64,000 bases of DNA from Clostridiales bacterium (GCA_004557125.1 SFET01000002.1:1-64000), one strand, 5' to 3'. Shown: positions 1 to 9,364, counted from the stretch's first letter. Translations and numbers: made by a program. Notes: generated from the letters alone by a model not told the origin.

Positions 1-263
1 TTATCCTCCGTACTGGTAAAGCATTTACATTATAGCACAGAATGTGGGAGGTGGACGGTGTACGATATAACTTGTCCACGAATCGGGGAGCACTTCACAG
101 TATTCGTGGGTTGATCGTATGCGGCGGTGTGGATGTTGATGGTGATCACAACTTTCCGAAATGCGATGCCATTGCCGGAACGTTACTTGCTGTCCTGGCA
201 GCAGGATCGACAGACTGTTCTCTGTTCTGTCCATCATAATCTACCGAACCGCCCCAGTTCACA
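1..263. other. No recognisable gene
   Basis: Short open frames exist on both strands here (the longest about 70 codons), but none has a recognisable domain, a convincing ribosome-binding site or sensible composition. The stretch lies downstream of the truncated 4Fe-4S protein gene, whose stop is at 264. I see no tRNA, repeat or clear terminator. It may be decayed sequence belonging to the damaged block that follows. Confidence 0.4.
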
Positions 264-605
264 TCAACGGCGCTTGATTTTGATGCCCCTTTTGATCTTG
301 CAGATGCCCTGCGTCATAGTGCCCATGGGGCAGAAGGTGCACCAGCTTCTCGGCTTGAACAGGGCCATCACGATGAGTCCGATGAGCGTTGACGTGAGCA
401 TCAGACTGTAGAAGCCAAAGCTGAACTGTGCAATCCAGTCGGCAACCGTGCCTGCGGTGTAGGTCCAGCCCCAGGGAATGCGGAAGGTCCAGAACAGCTT
501 GATCGCTTCCTTCAGAGAGGCAGCGCCTGCGCCGACCAGATAGGTCTGAAACACGATGTTGCCAAACATGCACAGGAAGAAAACCACCGTGCTGATTTCC
601 AGCCA
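264..605 (-). pseudogene. 4Fe-4S binding membrane protein, 5'-truncated
   Basis: The minus-strand frame ending at 264 encodes the C-terminal part of a NapH-like 4Fe-4S membrane protein: two hydrophobic segments, then the cysteine motif WCTFCPMGTMT and a basic tail. Members of this group are polytopic proteins that carry iron-sulfur clusters and take part in electron transfer to or from membrane reductases. Only about 110 residues with family character are present; the N-terminal half, where the first helices and further cysteines should be, is missing. The reading frame can be extended to an ATG at 635, but upstream of about 600 the sequence is the coding sequence of an ABC ATPase on the other strand, so that start is an artefact of the junction. 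The junction coordinate is approximate. Confidence 0.7.
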
Positions 606-945
606 TATTCTGGATGAGCTGTCGAAGCTGGCCACCCACTATGGCTTTATCGACAAGGGGCATATGGTTCAGGAGATCAGCGCGGAAGAGCTTGAGGCGA
701 AATGCGCCAAAAAGCTCCGGGTGACGGTATCGGACGTCACAGGTTTTTCCAAGGCAATGGAAGAATTAAAGCTGAACTATCAGATCGTTTCCGATGCGGA
801 AGCGGATATCTTTGAAGAGATCAGCATCTGTGACCTGACCGAAACGGCAAAGGAATACGGCTGCAGGATTCTGAAGGTCAAAGAACAGGATGAAAGTCTT
901 GAAAGCTTCTATCTGAATCTGATGGGAGGTGCCGGCCGTGACTAA
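586..945 (+). pseudogene. ABC transporter ATP-binding protein, 5'-truncated
   Basis: From about 586 the plus strand reads TVLISSHILDEL, the D-loop and H-loop (switch histidine) region of a bacitracin-immunity-type ABC ATPase, and continues through the regulatory C-terminal domain to a stop at 943-945. Walker A, the Q-loop, the LSGGQ signature and Walker B, about 190 residues, are absent. An ATG at 556 is in frame but lies in sequence that reads as the opposite-strand 4Fe-4S protein, so it is not a native start. The downstream permease overlaps its stop, as expected for an ABC-2 operon. Without Walker A the product cannot be an ATPase. This is either a true rearrangement scar or an assembly join. 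Confidence 0.75.
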
Positions 946-1777
946 TCTGATTCTGTCCGGTTTCAAAAGGCTTTTGAAAAACAGAGCGTTTCATATCACA
1001 GCCGTCGTGGTGGCGGCCATCGGATTGTTCGAGATTCTCATGATGTATCGGGATTCCATCATCGAGATGAAAACGCCGTATTTCGACAGCGGCTTGTTCG
1101 CCTTTGCGGGAATCGGTATGTTTGCCCTTGCAGCGGTGGTTTCCCTGTTTGTGGGAAGCGAATACAGCGATGGAACCATCCGGAACAAGTTGGTTGTGGG
1201 GCATTGCCGAGGAGCTGTCTATCTGTCCATGCTGATGACCTCGATCATCGCGGAAGTCCTGCTGATACTGGTATGGACGACGGCCTACCTGATTCCCGGC
1301 GCGATTCTGATGGAACACGCAAATCCCCTTCGTGTATACCTCATCCTCTATCTGGCGATGTTTCTGGAGCTGGCTGTCTTTTCCGCTATCTTTACGCTGC
1401 TGACCATGACGATGGGCAACAAGGCCGGTGCGGCGGTGGTCTGTATTCTTTGCGCCCTGCTGTTCTTCATGCAGGCCGTCGTGGTCGAATCCATGCTGGA
1501 GGAGCCGGAGTTTTACTCGCCCGATATCGTCATCTCCGAGGACGGATCGATGGTCATGGAAGGCGAGCCGGAGCCGAATCCCAATTATATTCCGGAGGGC
1601 AGCCCCAAACGGGCCTTTTACAACTTCCTCACGGACTTCATGCCGGGCGGACAGGCCTTGCAGATCGCGGAGCACGCTGTGGACAGCCTCGTCAGAATAT
1701 GCCTCTATGACATTGGATGGCTTCTGGTTCTAACCGGCGCCGGGGTGCTGATCTTCAGGCGGAAGGATTTGAAATAA
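938..1777 (+). CDS. ABC-2 type transporter permease
   Basis: A 279-residue polytopic protein with about six hydrophobic segments and a charged extracytoplasmic region around residues 190-225, ending with the typical short basic tail FRRKDLK. It is the membrane half of an ABC-2 exporter of the bacitracin/lantibiotic-immunity kind. I chose GTG 938 because GGGAGG at 924-929 lies 8 nt upstream; GTG 929 is in frame but overlaps that site. The start overlaps the ATPase stop by 8 nt, so the genes were translationally coupled. Its ATPase partner is truncated here, so the permease is probably non-functional unless another ATPase serves it. The frame itself looks intact. Substrate unknown. Confidence 0.75.
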   Translation: MTNLILSGFKRLLKNRAFHITAVVVAAIGLFEILMMYRDSIIEMKTPYFDSGLFAFAGIGMFALAAVVSLFVGSEYSDGTIRNKLVVGHCRGAVYLSMLMTSIIAEVLLILVWTTAYLIPGAILMEHANPLRVYLILYLAMFLELAVFSAIFTLLTMTMGNKAGAAVVCILCALLFFMQAVVVESMLEEPEFYSPDIVISEDGSMVMEGEPEPNPNYIPEGSPKRAFYNFLTDFMPGGQALQIAEHAVDSLVRICLYDIGWLLVLTGAGVLIFRRKDLK

Positions 1778-1795
1778 GGAAGGGAGGGAGAGAAT

Positions 1796-2688
1796 ATGCA
1801 GAATCTGCTCTTCGGGGCGATTGTCGTTCTTCTGATCATCTCCATTGCGGAATTCCTGTATATCCTCTCCCTTCGAAGCAGCATACGCAGCATTGCCCGG
1901 GATTTCTCGGAGAAGCTGTCCATGGACACCAATACAACGATCTCCGTCTCCATGGCCGATCCCGAAATCCGGCGTCTGGCGCTGCGCATCAATCGGGAAT
2001 TGAAGGCCCTGCGGAAGGAACGACTACGACTGCAGCAGGGGGATCGCGAGCTGAAAAACGCGGTCACAAATATCGCCCATGATCTTCGCACGCCTCTTGC
2101 CGCCATCAGCGGCTATCTGGAGCTGATGGAAGCGGTTCCCACGGACGAAAGGGGGCACAGGTACCTGCGCGTCATCCGGGAGCGGACGGAAGCGCTGAAG
2201 CGCCTGACGGAGGAATTGTTTCAGTATTCTGTCATCACATCTGCCTGTGAGGACATCCATCCCGCAAAGCTTTCCCTGAAAAGCGAAGTGGAAATCGCCC
2301 TGGCAGGCGCCTATGGAATGCTTTCGGAACGGGGAATCGTGCCGGAAATCCATATGCCCGAAACAGATCTTCAAAGAGAGCTGGATCACACGGCTTTGCA
2401 GCGGATCCTCAGCAATATTCTTTCCAATACAGCGAAATACTCCGCCGGGGATTTGAAGCTTGTTCTGACAGAGGACGGAGAACTGCGCTTTCAGAATCGG
2501 GCTCCCGGCCTGTCGCAAGTGGAGGCAGACAGGCTGTTTGACAGGTTTTATACCGTTGAAAACGCAAAAGTTCCACCGGGCTTGGCCTGTCCATCACAAG
2601 GCTGTTGACGGAGCAGATGGGCGGTTCCATTCGGGCGGAATGGGAGAACGGAAATCTCTCCATTGTTCTGCATTGGGGAGAGAAATGA
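1796..2688 (+). pseudogene. Sensor histidine kinase, frameshifted near the C-terminus
   Basis: One N-terminal membrane helix (residues about 4-24), a linker/coiled coil, the H-box NIAHDLRTPLAAISGY, an N-box region (ILSNILSNTAKYS) and the F-box (DRFYTVENA). At about 2561-2570 the frame breaks: the annotated frame ends at 2608 after nonsense, while the G2 box STGLGLSITRLL and the C-terminus LSIVLHWGEK continue in another frame to TGA at 2686-2688. The change equals loss of one base (modulo 3). Without the repair the kinase lacks the final ATP-lid glycine box. The VanS/LiaS-like architecture and the position right after an ABC permease suggest it controlled that transporter; its own response regulator is not present, perhaps lost with the upstream truncation. 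Confidence 0.8.
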
Positions 2689-2707
2689 CGGAGGGAGAGA
2701 TGCGCCC

Positions 2708-3319
2708 ATGAAACAAATCAGGATCATTGAAGACGATACCGCCATCCGAACGGAGCTGAAAACGCTGCTTCAGACCAACGGCTATCTGCCGGTGGAGGAC
2801 GGCTCCTGTGATCTCATCCTGATGGACGTCAATCTCCCGGGGGAGAGCGGCTACACCCGCTGCCGGAAGCTGCGGGAGACGACCAATACCCCGGTGATCT
2901 TTCTGACGGCGCGGGACACCCCGGAGGACGAGCTGCTGGCCTTCGGCGTGGGCGGGGATGACTTTATCCGCAAGCCCTATAACTCCGCCGTGCTGCTGGC
3001 ACGGATTGCGAGAATCCTGAAAACCACCGGCAACGACAGGGCGACGGTACGGGGACTTACCCTGGATCTGCCGGCGATGCGCGCGATCTACGGCGGAAGC
3101 GCCGTGGAGCTGACGAAAAACGAGGCGCGCATCCTGTGGTGCCTGACGCAGAAGGAGATCTGCACCCGGGACGAGCTGATTGAGGATCTGTGGACAAACG
3201 GCATGTACATCGACGGCAACACCCTGTATGTGAACATCGGAAGGCTCCGTGAAAAGCTGGGGCAAATCGGAGCGACGGACTTTATCCGCACCGTCCGGGG
3301 CGTGGGGTATCGTTTATGA
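2708..3319 (+). CDS. OmpR-family response regulator, BceR-like, shortened receiver
   Basis: A 203-residue protein: receiver domain (about 1-108) with acidic pair EDD at 8-10, phospho-acceptor Asp40 in LMDVNLPG, Thr67 and Lys89 (KPYN), then a winged-helix DNA-binding domain (about 120-203) ending TVRGVGYRL. In this family the acceptor Asp is normally near residue 52 and the Lys near 101, so about 12 residues are missing between beta-2 and beta-3, where alpha-2 should be (GYLPVEDGSCDLILMD). The deletion is in frame. I chose ATG 2708, which starts MKQIRIIEDD after a GGGAGAG site; a longer start at 2663 adds nothing conserved. Overlaps the next kinase gene by 4 nt and probably controls the BceAB-like transporter downstream. 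Whether it still folds is uncertain. Confidence 0.8.
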   Translation: MKQIRIIEDDTAIRTELKTLLQTNGYLPVEDGSCDLILMDVNLPGESGYTRCRKLRETTNTPVIFLTARDTPEDELLAFGVGGDDFIRKPYNSAVLLARIARILKTTGNDRATVRGLTLDLPAMRAIYGGSAVELTKNEARILWCLTQKEICTRDELIEDLWTNGMYIDGNTLYVNIGRLREKLGQIGATDFIRTVRGVGYRL

Positions 3320-4299
3320 GCTTCCGGGACTATCTTGCTTCAAAGGCCATCACCCTGTGCATGGGCGCGATCGGGATTCTGTATCTGACCCTGATCTTCT
3401 GGCTCTGCGGGCTTTCCCTCTCCCTGCTGCTGATTCTCCTGCTCAGCGGCGCTTTTGTGCTGCTTGCCTGCATGCTCCTCTGCTGGCAGCGTGCGGATCG
3501 GCGGCTGCGGATGCTGAGAAGGCGGCTGGATGCGATGCCGGAGAAGTATCTCATCGGGGAAACGCTGCCCCGCCCCCGGGACGCGATGGAGCTGCAATAC
3601 GACCTGCTGATGCGGGAGATCTCCCGCTCCGCCATTGGCGCTGTGGAGCAGGCCAGAGCCGAAACACAGGATACCTGCGACTATGTGGAGAGCTGGGTTC
3701 ACGAGATCAAGACGCCGCTCACCGCCTGCTCCCTGATTCTGGCCAACGGCGGCAACCCATCAAAGCTCCGGCGGGAGCTGCGCCGGGCGGACAATCTGAC
3801 GGAGACCATCCTGACCTACGCAAAGCTGCGGACGGTGGAAAAGGACACCCAGATCAGCCTTGCCGACCTGCGCACCGTCTGCGATCAGGCGGTGCGGGAG
3901 GAAATGGAGCTTCTCATTGCAGCGGGGATCTCCGTCGCCATCGAGGGGGATGGCAGGGCGTACACCGATCCGAAGCTGCTGGTGTGCATCCTCAAGCAGC
4001 TGCTCATCAACCGTGCCAAATACTGCCCCGATTGCCGGGTGTGCATGGAAGCCTCCGAAAACGGCCTGCTCCTTGAGGACAACGGCCCCGGCATTCCTGC
4101 CCATGAGCTTCGCCGTGTGACCGAGCGCGGCTTTACCGGAAGTGCCGGACGCGCCCGCGGCGAGAGCACCGGAATGGGGCTGTACATCGTCAGTCGGCTC
4201 TGCCAAAGCCTGAATCTCCAGATGGAGCTCAGCTCCCGGGAGGGGCAGTTCACCCGCTTTGTCTTTCGCTTCTCCGCGCCAAGCTTACAAAAGCGTTAG
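3316..4299 (+). CDS. BceS-like intramembrane-sensing histidine kinase
   Basis: A 327-residue kinase with two closely spaced N-terminal helices (about 13-34 and 36-56) and almost no extracytoplasmic loop, the hallmark of BceS/GraS-type kinases that sense through a partner ABC transporter. H-box SWVHEIKTPLT, N-box region LLINRAKYC, G1 LEDNGPGIP and G2 ESTGMGLYIV are present and in one frame. It overlaps the response-regulator stop by 4 nt (ATGA) and precedes the BceA-like ATPase by 75 nt. In this family the kinase, regulator and BceAB transporter form one flux-sensing module against cell-wall-active peptides. It is one of the few intact genes in this part of the window. Confidence 0.88.
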   Translation: MSFRDYLASKAITLCMGAIGILYLTLIFWLCGLSLSLLLILLLSGAFVLLACMLLCWQRADRRLRMLRRRLDAMPEKYLIGETLPRPRDAMELQYDLLMREISRSAIGAVEQARAETQDTCDYVESWVHEIKTPLTACSLILANGGNPSKLRRELRRADNLTETILTYAKLRTVEKDTQISLADLRTVCDQAVREEMELLIAAGISVAIEGDGRAYTDPKLLVCILKQLLINRAKYCPDCRVCMEASENGLLLEDNGPGIPAHELRRVTERGFTGSAGRARGESTGMGLYIVSRLCQSLNLQMELSSREGQFTRFVFRFSAPSLQKR

Positions 4300-4348
4300 A
4301 TTGCAGACGGACAGCGTTAGAACAATTCCCGCTCTGTTGCGGTACAAT
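4292..4348 (+). promoter_or_regulatory. Candidate BceR operator and promoter for the BceAB-like transporter
   Basis: The 9-mer AGCGTTAGA occurs at 4292-4300 and again at 4313-4321, exactly 21 bp (two helical turns) apart. A plausible -10 (TACAAT, 4343-4348) follows with no consensus -35 at the right distance, as expected for an activator-dependent promoter. The first copy overlaps the end of the kinase gene. OmpR-family regulators commonly bind phased direct repeats, so binding by the adjacent regulator is a reasonable inference, not shown. Confidence 0.45.
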
Positions 4349-4374
4349 GTGGGCGAAAGGATGGTGAAACTGCC

Positions 4375-5138
4375 ATGAACACACTACTGGAAATCAAAGA
4401 CGCAAGAAAGTATTACGGCAGCGGCAACGCTGTGTCCAAGGCCCTGAACGGCGTGAGCTTCTCTATGGAGCATGGCGAGTTTACGGCCATCATGGGCGCC
4501 TCCGGCTCCGGCAAGAGCACCCTTCTGAACGTCATCGCCACCATTGACCGCCCCAGCTTCGGCAGCATTCTGCTGGAGGGTCGGGACATTGCGGAAATGA
4601 AGGAGGGCGAGCTGGCGACCTTCCGCCGGGATCGACTGGGCTTCATCTTTCAGGAGTACAACCTGCTGGACACCCTGACCGTGGCGGAAAACATCGTTCT
4701 GCCGCTGAATCTGAAAAAGTGTCCCCTGCGGGAGACGGAAAAGCGGCTTGCGAAGGCCGCCGCTTCTCTGGAGATCGCCGATCAGCTTTCCAAATTCCCC
4801 GGCAGCTCTCCGGCGGACAGCGGCAGCGCGCCGCCTGTGCCCGGGCGCTCATCACAGAGCCCGCCCTGATTCTGGCGGATGAGCCCACAGGCGCACTGGA
4901 CAGCGCCAACTCCAGGTCCCTGATGCAGACCTTTGCACGGATGAATGCGCAGCTTGGCTCCACCATCCTGATGGTGACCCACGACGCCGTGGTCGGCTCC
5001 TACGCCTCCCGGGTGCTGTTTTTGAAAGACGGAAAAATCTGGAACGAGCTGTACCGGGGCGACCACAGCCGGCAGACCATGTATCATGAGATTCTGAATG
5101 CCATGGCGGTGCTTGGGGGTGAAGCGGATGTTCGCTAA
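4375..5138 (+). pseudogene. BceA-like ABC transporter ATP-binding protein, frameshifted
   Basis: MacB/BceA-type ATPase with Walker A GASGSGKST, Q-loop FQEYNLL, signature LSGGQRQR, Walker B LILADEPTGALD and the switch His in VTHD. The first part (to about 4800) and the rest (signature onward) are in different frames. The break sits at a run of four Cs (4797-4800): a fifth C would give a continuous KFPRQLSGGQ, matching the family. That is a single-base loss in a homopolymer, a typical sequencing or slippage error. As written, the protein would lose the signature and Walker B. It overlaps the permease start at 5128. Confidence 0.85.
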
Positions 5139-7099
5139 GCTCGCCCTTCGGAATGTGCGGCGGCAGATTCGCAATTACCTCATTTACTTTGTCACCGTAT
5201 CCCTGAGCATCGCCCTGCTGTTCGCGGTCAACAACCTCAGCTACAGCGACCGGATTCAGGCGCCTCCGAGCTGTCCACGGATATACGGAGCATGTTCACG
5301 ATGGTCACGCTGCTGTCCTGTCTGGTCACGGCGCTGGTGCTCAGCTATGCCACGGGCTTTATGCTGAAGCTGCGCCGGAGGGAGTTCGGCATGTACCTGA
5401 CGCTGGGCATGACCCGGCGCAACATCCAGACCCTCTTTGCCTGCGAAACCGGGCTGCTGTCCGGGCTTGCGCTGCTTGTGGGCATGGGACTGGGACTGGT
5501 GATCTTCCAGCTGCTTGCCGCCCTGTTTGCCGCCATACTGGAGATTCCCTTCGCCGTGTCCGCCTATTCCGCTCAGGGGATTTTGCTGACCCTTGCGGTC
5601 AGCATCGGACTGTTCCTGCTGTCCACGTTGGCGTCCCTCCGGTATCTGAAAAAGGTCAGGGTTTCCGAGCTGCTGAAGGAGGCGGCCGTGGAAAAAAGCG
5701 AGAAGCACCCCGTCCTCTGGTGCGTTTTGTCCGCGGTGACGCTGGCGGGCTTCATCGCCTGTCTGGTCATTACCTACCGGAGCCTGATGGCAGCGTTCCA
5801 TCAGCAGGACGGCGTGGAGCTGCTCTTGTGGCTGGCCATCGACCTCGGCATGGTGTTTCTGACCCACTTCACCCTGTCCAGAACGCTGGCAGGGATGCTG
5901 CTGCGATGCGGGCGGCTGAAAAACAGGGGCACCAATGCCGTCGTCCTGCGGGGTCTGTCCGGGAAGATGACGGTCAATGCCCTGCTGATTGGCGCGCTGG
6001 CGACCCTGCTGGTCTTCGCCATCGTCATGTCCAATGTGGCCTTCAGCGAGAAGGTCTATACAGACCTGACCATTGAAAAGGAATGTCCCTATGATGTAAT
6101 GGCGCTGTTTGACCTGTCCGAGGAACCGGGCGTCTCCATGGACGAGGGCAGAGAGACCATCGAAAAGTACAGCCCCATCACCGGGGAGCTGGACTTTCAG
6201 CTTCATTCATTGGGGGAAACCACGCTGTGCAGCAGCATCATGGGATACGAGGAAATGGGCTGGACGGATCTGTATATGTCCCTGAGCCAGTTCAACCGGC
6301 TTCTCACCGGCTGCGGCAATGAACCGGTCTCGCTGGAGAAGGAATACCTGCTGGTCACCGATGTGCAGGGAATCTGCGATGTGGACTTTTCCGGCAAGCC
6401 CGTGATCCTCAACGGTCAGACCTACACTTGGGGCGGCAGCAGCACGGCATACCCGGATTTTGCCCGGAGGCTGTTCATGTATTTTGTGGTGCCGGATGCG
6501 GCGGTAGAGGCCATGCCGCAGCCTATGTCGGGGCAGCCTATACGCTGGAAAACCACCGCCCGGACGCCGAGGCATTGGTGCATGAGCTGACTTGGATGGA
6601 ACGCGGGGCGGATGGCGTGGAGGAGCAATGCTGGTATGCAGTTCAGGAATACATCCGGCTCTACAGCAAGGCCAACGCCGGTACGCCGATCATCGGCGCG
6701 CTGTATGTCTCCACGGTGTTCGTCTGCATGGCGCTGGCCATCCTCTCGGTCAAGACCCTGTCCACGCTGGAGGAGGAGCGCAGGCGCTTTGCCGTTCTGT
6801 ACCGGCTAGGCGCGGATGCGCGGATTCAGAAGTCCGCCTTGCTGCGGCAGACCGGGGCGTTCTTCCTGATGCCCTTCGCGTTTCCGCTGCTGATGACCCT
6901 TCACATCGGCATGGTTTTCGGAAAGGTCTATGAGATATGGAATCTGAGCGGTCTGCGCGGGCGTCGCGCCATGGAAACCGCCGTGCTGATCGCCCTTGTG
7001 ATCGCGGGCATCTATGCCCTGTACTTTGTCATTACCTACCGCATTGCGTGCAGCCATGTGCTCTGCTGCGGCGGGGAAAAACAGGAAGCTGAAATTTGA
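5128..7099 (+). pseudogene. BceB-like (FtsX-domain) ABC transporter permease, two frameshifts
   Basis: Starts MFAKLALRNVRRQIRNYL, typical of BceB/YxdM permeases, with FtsX-like membrane blocks and a large extracytoplasmic domain (about 6060-6600), and ends in a Cys-containing tail at 7099. Three frames are needed to read it: 5128 to about 5265, 5280 to about 6515, and 6520 to 7099. Each change is equivalent to loss of one base (modulo 3). The first break lies around 5258-5272, the second around 6512-6522, where one added G would join EAM to AAYVGAAYTLENH. Total length would be about 657 codons, normal for the family. If the breaks are real, the sensing transporter is dead. Confidence 0.85.
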
Positions 7100-7113
7100 G
7101 GAGGAATACTGCG

Positions 7114-7887
7114 ATGAAGCAAATGCTTGCATACTGCGGGCTGGATTGTGAGAAGTGCGATGCGTACCTCGCAACGCTGCACGACGATCAGGCGCTGCGT
7201 GAAAAAACCGCGAAGGCGTGGGCTGCGCTGAATCATGCGCCGATTCCGCCGGAACACATCCATTGTCAGGGCTGTCGCGCGGAGGGGATCAAGACGGTGT
7301 TCTGTGAGCACCTCTGCGAGATTCGTCAGTGCGCGCTGAAAAAGGGCGTTGAAACCTGCGGGGACTGCCCGGATCTGGAAAACTGCCCGACGGTCGGAAC
7401 GATTCTCGAAAACAACCCGGAGGCGCTGCGGAATCTGAAGGGGCAGGAGAAGCGGACGAAGGTATTGGTCAGCGCGTGCCTGCTGGGAGAAAACTGCAAA
7501 TACAACGGAGGCAACAATTACAATGCCGCGGTTGCAGCATTTGTGCAAGGCAAGGAGGTTCTCTCCGTCTGCCCGGAGATGATGGCGGGCATGGGTTGCC
7601 CCAGACTGCCGATTGAAATCGTTGATGGCGTGCAGTTCGATCGGGACGGAAGGAATGTGGATGCGCCCGTGCAAAAGGCTGTGGCGCAGATTCTGGAGCA
7701 GCTTCGTCCGGAGGAAATTGCGTGCGCCGTTCTGCAGTCCAGAAGTCCAACCTGTGGGGTGAATCAGATTTATGATGGCAGCTTTACGGGCAGGCTGATC
7801 TCCGGCTCGGGCGTTTTTGCACAGTGCCTGAAGGATGCAGGGTATCGGGTCATCGACGCGGAGGACATTTCCAATGCGTCAGAATGA
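7114..7887 (+). CDS. DUF3795-DUF523 fusion protein
   Basis: A 257-residue cysteine-rich protein. Residues about 1-105 match DUF3795 (YCGLDCEKC near the start, then CQGCR, CEHLCEIRQC and CGDCPDLENCP). Residues about 115-255 match DUF523 (SACLLGENCKYNG, VCPEMMAGMG, SRSPTCG and the C-terminal GVFAQCLKDAGY). Both parts are of unknown function; the many Cys suggest metal binding. I chose ATG 7114, 9 nt after GAGGAGG at 7098-7104, rather than the frame opening at 7096. It follows the damaged permease at once and has no break of its own. The two domains are more often separate proteins, so the fusion itself is noteworthy. Confidence 0.85.
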   Translation: MKQMLAYCGLDCEKCDAYLATLHDDQALREKTAKAWAALNHAPIPPEHIHCQGCRAEGIKTVFCEHLCEIRQCALKKGVETCGDCPDLENCPTVGTILENNPEALRNLKGQEKRTKVLVSACLLGENCKYNGGNNYNAAVAAFVQGKEVLSVCPEMMAGMGCPRLPIEIVDGVQFDRDGRNVDAPVQKAVAQILEQLRPEEIACAVLQSRSPTCGVNQIYDGSFTGRLISGSGVFAQCLKDAGYRVIDAEDISNASE

Positions 7888-7985
7888 GAAGGGCGCAGCC
7901 GCAGTTGGCTGTGGGATCGCTTGCCATGGTCATTCATGCAGCGGTCGGATGGCGCTTGTCTGAATAATTGTTGTGGAGGATTGCA

Positions 7986-8513
7986 ATGGCAAATCGCCCG
8001 AAATCATCATCAAAAGCATTCACCAGACTCCTGAACCCATGCGCGATGCTTGCGGCTGGGCTGATTCTCGGCACGGCTGCAAGGCTTTTCGATATCTACT
8101 GTCAGAACCTAGGAGAAATCTTTTCCCAGATGGCGGTGTGGATTCTTTTGGGAACCCTGATTGCCATTTACAGCCCGACCCAAAGGGACGCGATGCGAAA
8201 CATCCTGCCATTTTGCCTGGGAATGCTGCTCATGTATTATGTGACCGCCATGCTCACCCACGGCGTGTATGACTGGTCGTTTATCATCGGCTGGACGGTA
8301 TTTGCCCTCCTCTCGCCGCTCATGGCCTACCTTGCATGAATGGCAAAGCAGGATGGCATTCTCCCCAGAATCATTGGCGTTGGGATCACGCTTGCTTCGG
8401 TGGCGTCAAGCATTCTATTCTTTGACCGCCTGAGAATCTACGACTATGTTCTGGATGGTCTGCTGATCTACTTCCTCTTCTTCAAAAAAATCAGCAGGCA
8501 AGCGCGGGAATAG
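7986..8513 (+). pseudogene. Small membrane protein of unknown function with in-frame stop
   Basis: Starts at ATG 7986 after GGAGG. Four hydrophobic segments are followed by TGA at 8337-8339, then the same frame continues with ATG GCA AAG at 8340 through two more helices to TAG at 8511-8513 (175 codons in total). Changing TGA to TGG (Trp) would give a continuous six-helix protein, reading MAYLAWMAKQDG across the site. The simplest reading is a point nonsense mutation. Re-initiation at 8340 is possible, but no ribosome-binding site is visible before it. I do not recognise the family with confidence; DUF6518-like is a guess from the helix pattern. Confidence 0.6.
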
Positions 8514-8757
8514 AAGCGGCTCACTGAGACGCCCGAATCCTGCGCAGGCAGGAGTGCGCCGCCGACATAACCGGTTCAGTTGAGTAAGGGATTCTGACCG
8601 ACAGCTTTCCGCATGTCCCGGGCTGCGAAGCTGAAATCCGCCTTGAGGCGGAAACTGCCGGCGCAACGCCAGAATTCCTTTGACTGTCCGGCGCTTGTCA
8701 TGGAGCCGGGAAACAGACATATTCAACAGTTTTCAGGGTAGATGAGAGGTTGATACG

Positions 8758-9330
8758 ATGAATAATAGCATTGGCATTCGTCCGGAAGAACACAAGGATT
8801 ATAAGAGCATTGTCTCTCTGATTTTGCGTTCTTTTCAGGAAGGAACAGATTATTCCGATGGAACCGATATTATTGCATTGGTGGAGGAAATCAGAGATTC
8901 GCGGTTTTATATTCCGGAATTGTCCTTCGTGGCAGAATTGGATAACAGGGTGGTGGGACACTTTTTGTTCTCAAAATTTCCGCTGTCGCCTACAAAGGAG
9001 GGAGGACACGGCGACGGAGCCGATTCCGAAATCGTCATGTTGGCGCCCGTGTCTGTTCATGCGGACTATTTTCGCCGGGGAATCGGAACCGCTATGCTCA
9101 AAATGGGCATTGAGAAAGTGCGGGCGCTGGGCTATAAAGGAATCACGGTGGAAGGAAATTACAAGTTTTACAATCGGCTTGGATTCCGAACCTCCTCTGA
9201 GTACAACATTTTCCCAACAAGCGGCTATCCAATGGTAGAACCCCGGTGCATGATGTGTCAGCAAACTTACGAAGGATCGTTGGATGGCATACAGGGCTAT
9301 ATTGTTTATGACATGTACTTCAATGCATAA
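8758..9330 (+). CDS. GNAT family N-acetyltransferase
   Basis: A 190-residue GNAT acyltransferase. Motif A, which binds acetyl-CoA pyrophosphate, is visible as HADYFRRGIGTAML (about 100-113); beta-5 and motif B follow (GYKGITVEG, YNRLGFRT). Proteins of this family transfer an acetyl group from acetyl-CoA to an amine; the acceptor cannot be inferred. A GAGAGGTTGA site precedes the ATG. It stands alone between a 244-nt gap and a lipoprotein gene. The frame is intact, in contrast to the block upstream. Confidence 0.85.
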   Translation: MNNSIGIRPEEHKDYKSIVSLILRSFQEGTDYSDGTDIIALVEEIRDSRFYIPELSFVAELDNRVVGHFLFSKFPLSPTKEGGHGDGADSEIVMLAPVSVHADYFRRGIGTAMLKMGIEKVRALGYKGITVEGNYKFYNRLGFRTSSEYNIFPTSGYPMVEPRCMMCQQTYEGSLDGIQGYIVYDMYFNA

Positions 9331-9364
9331 ACGCAAAGCGAGCGAAAAAGGAGATGGATGCAAC

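Noticed and set aside
8337..8339. TGA recoded as Trp or selenocysteine
   Set aside because: TGA is used as a normal stop in many clear genes here and no SECIS-like hairpin is seen, so a nonsense mutation is simpler.
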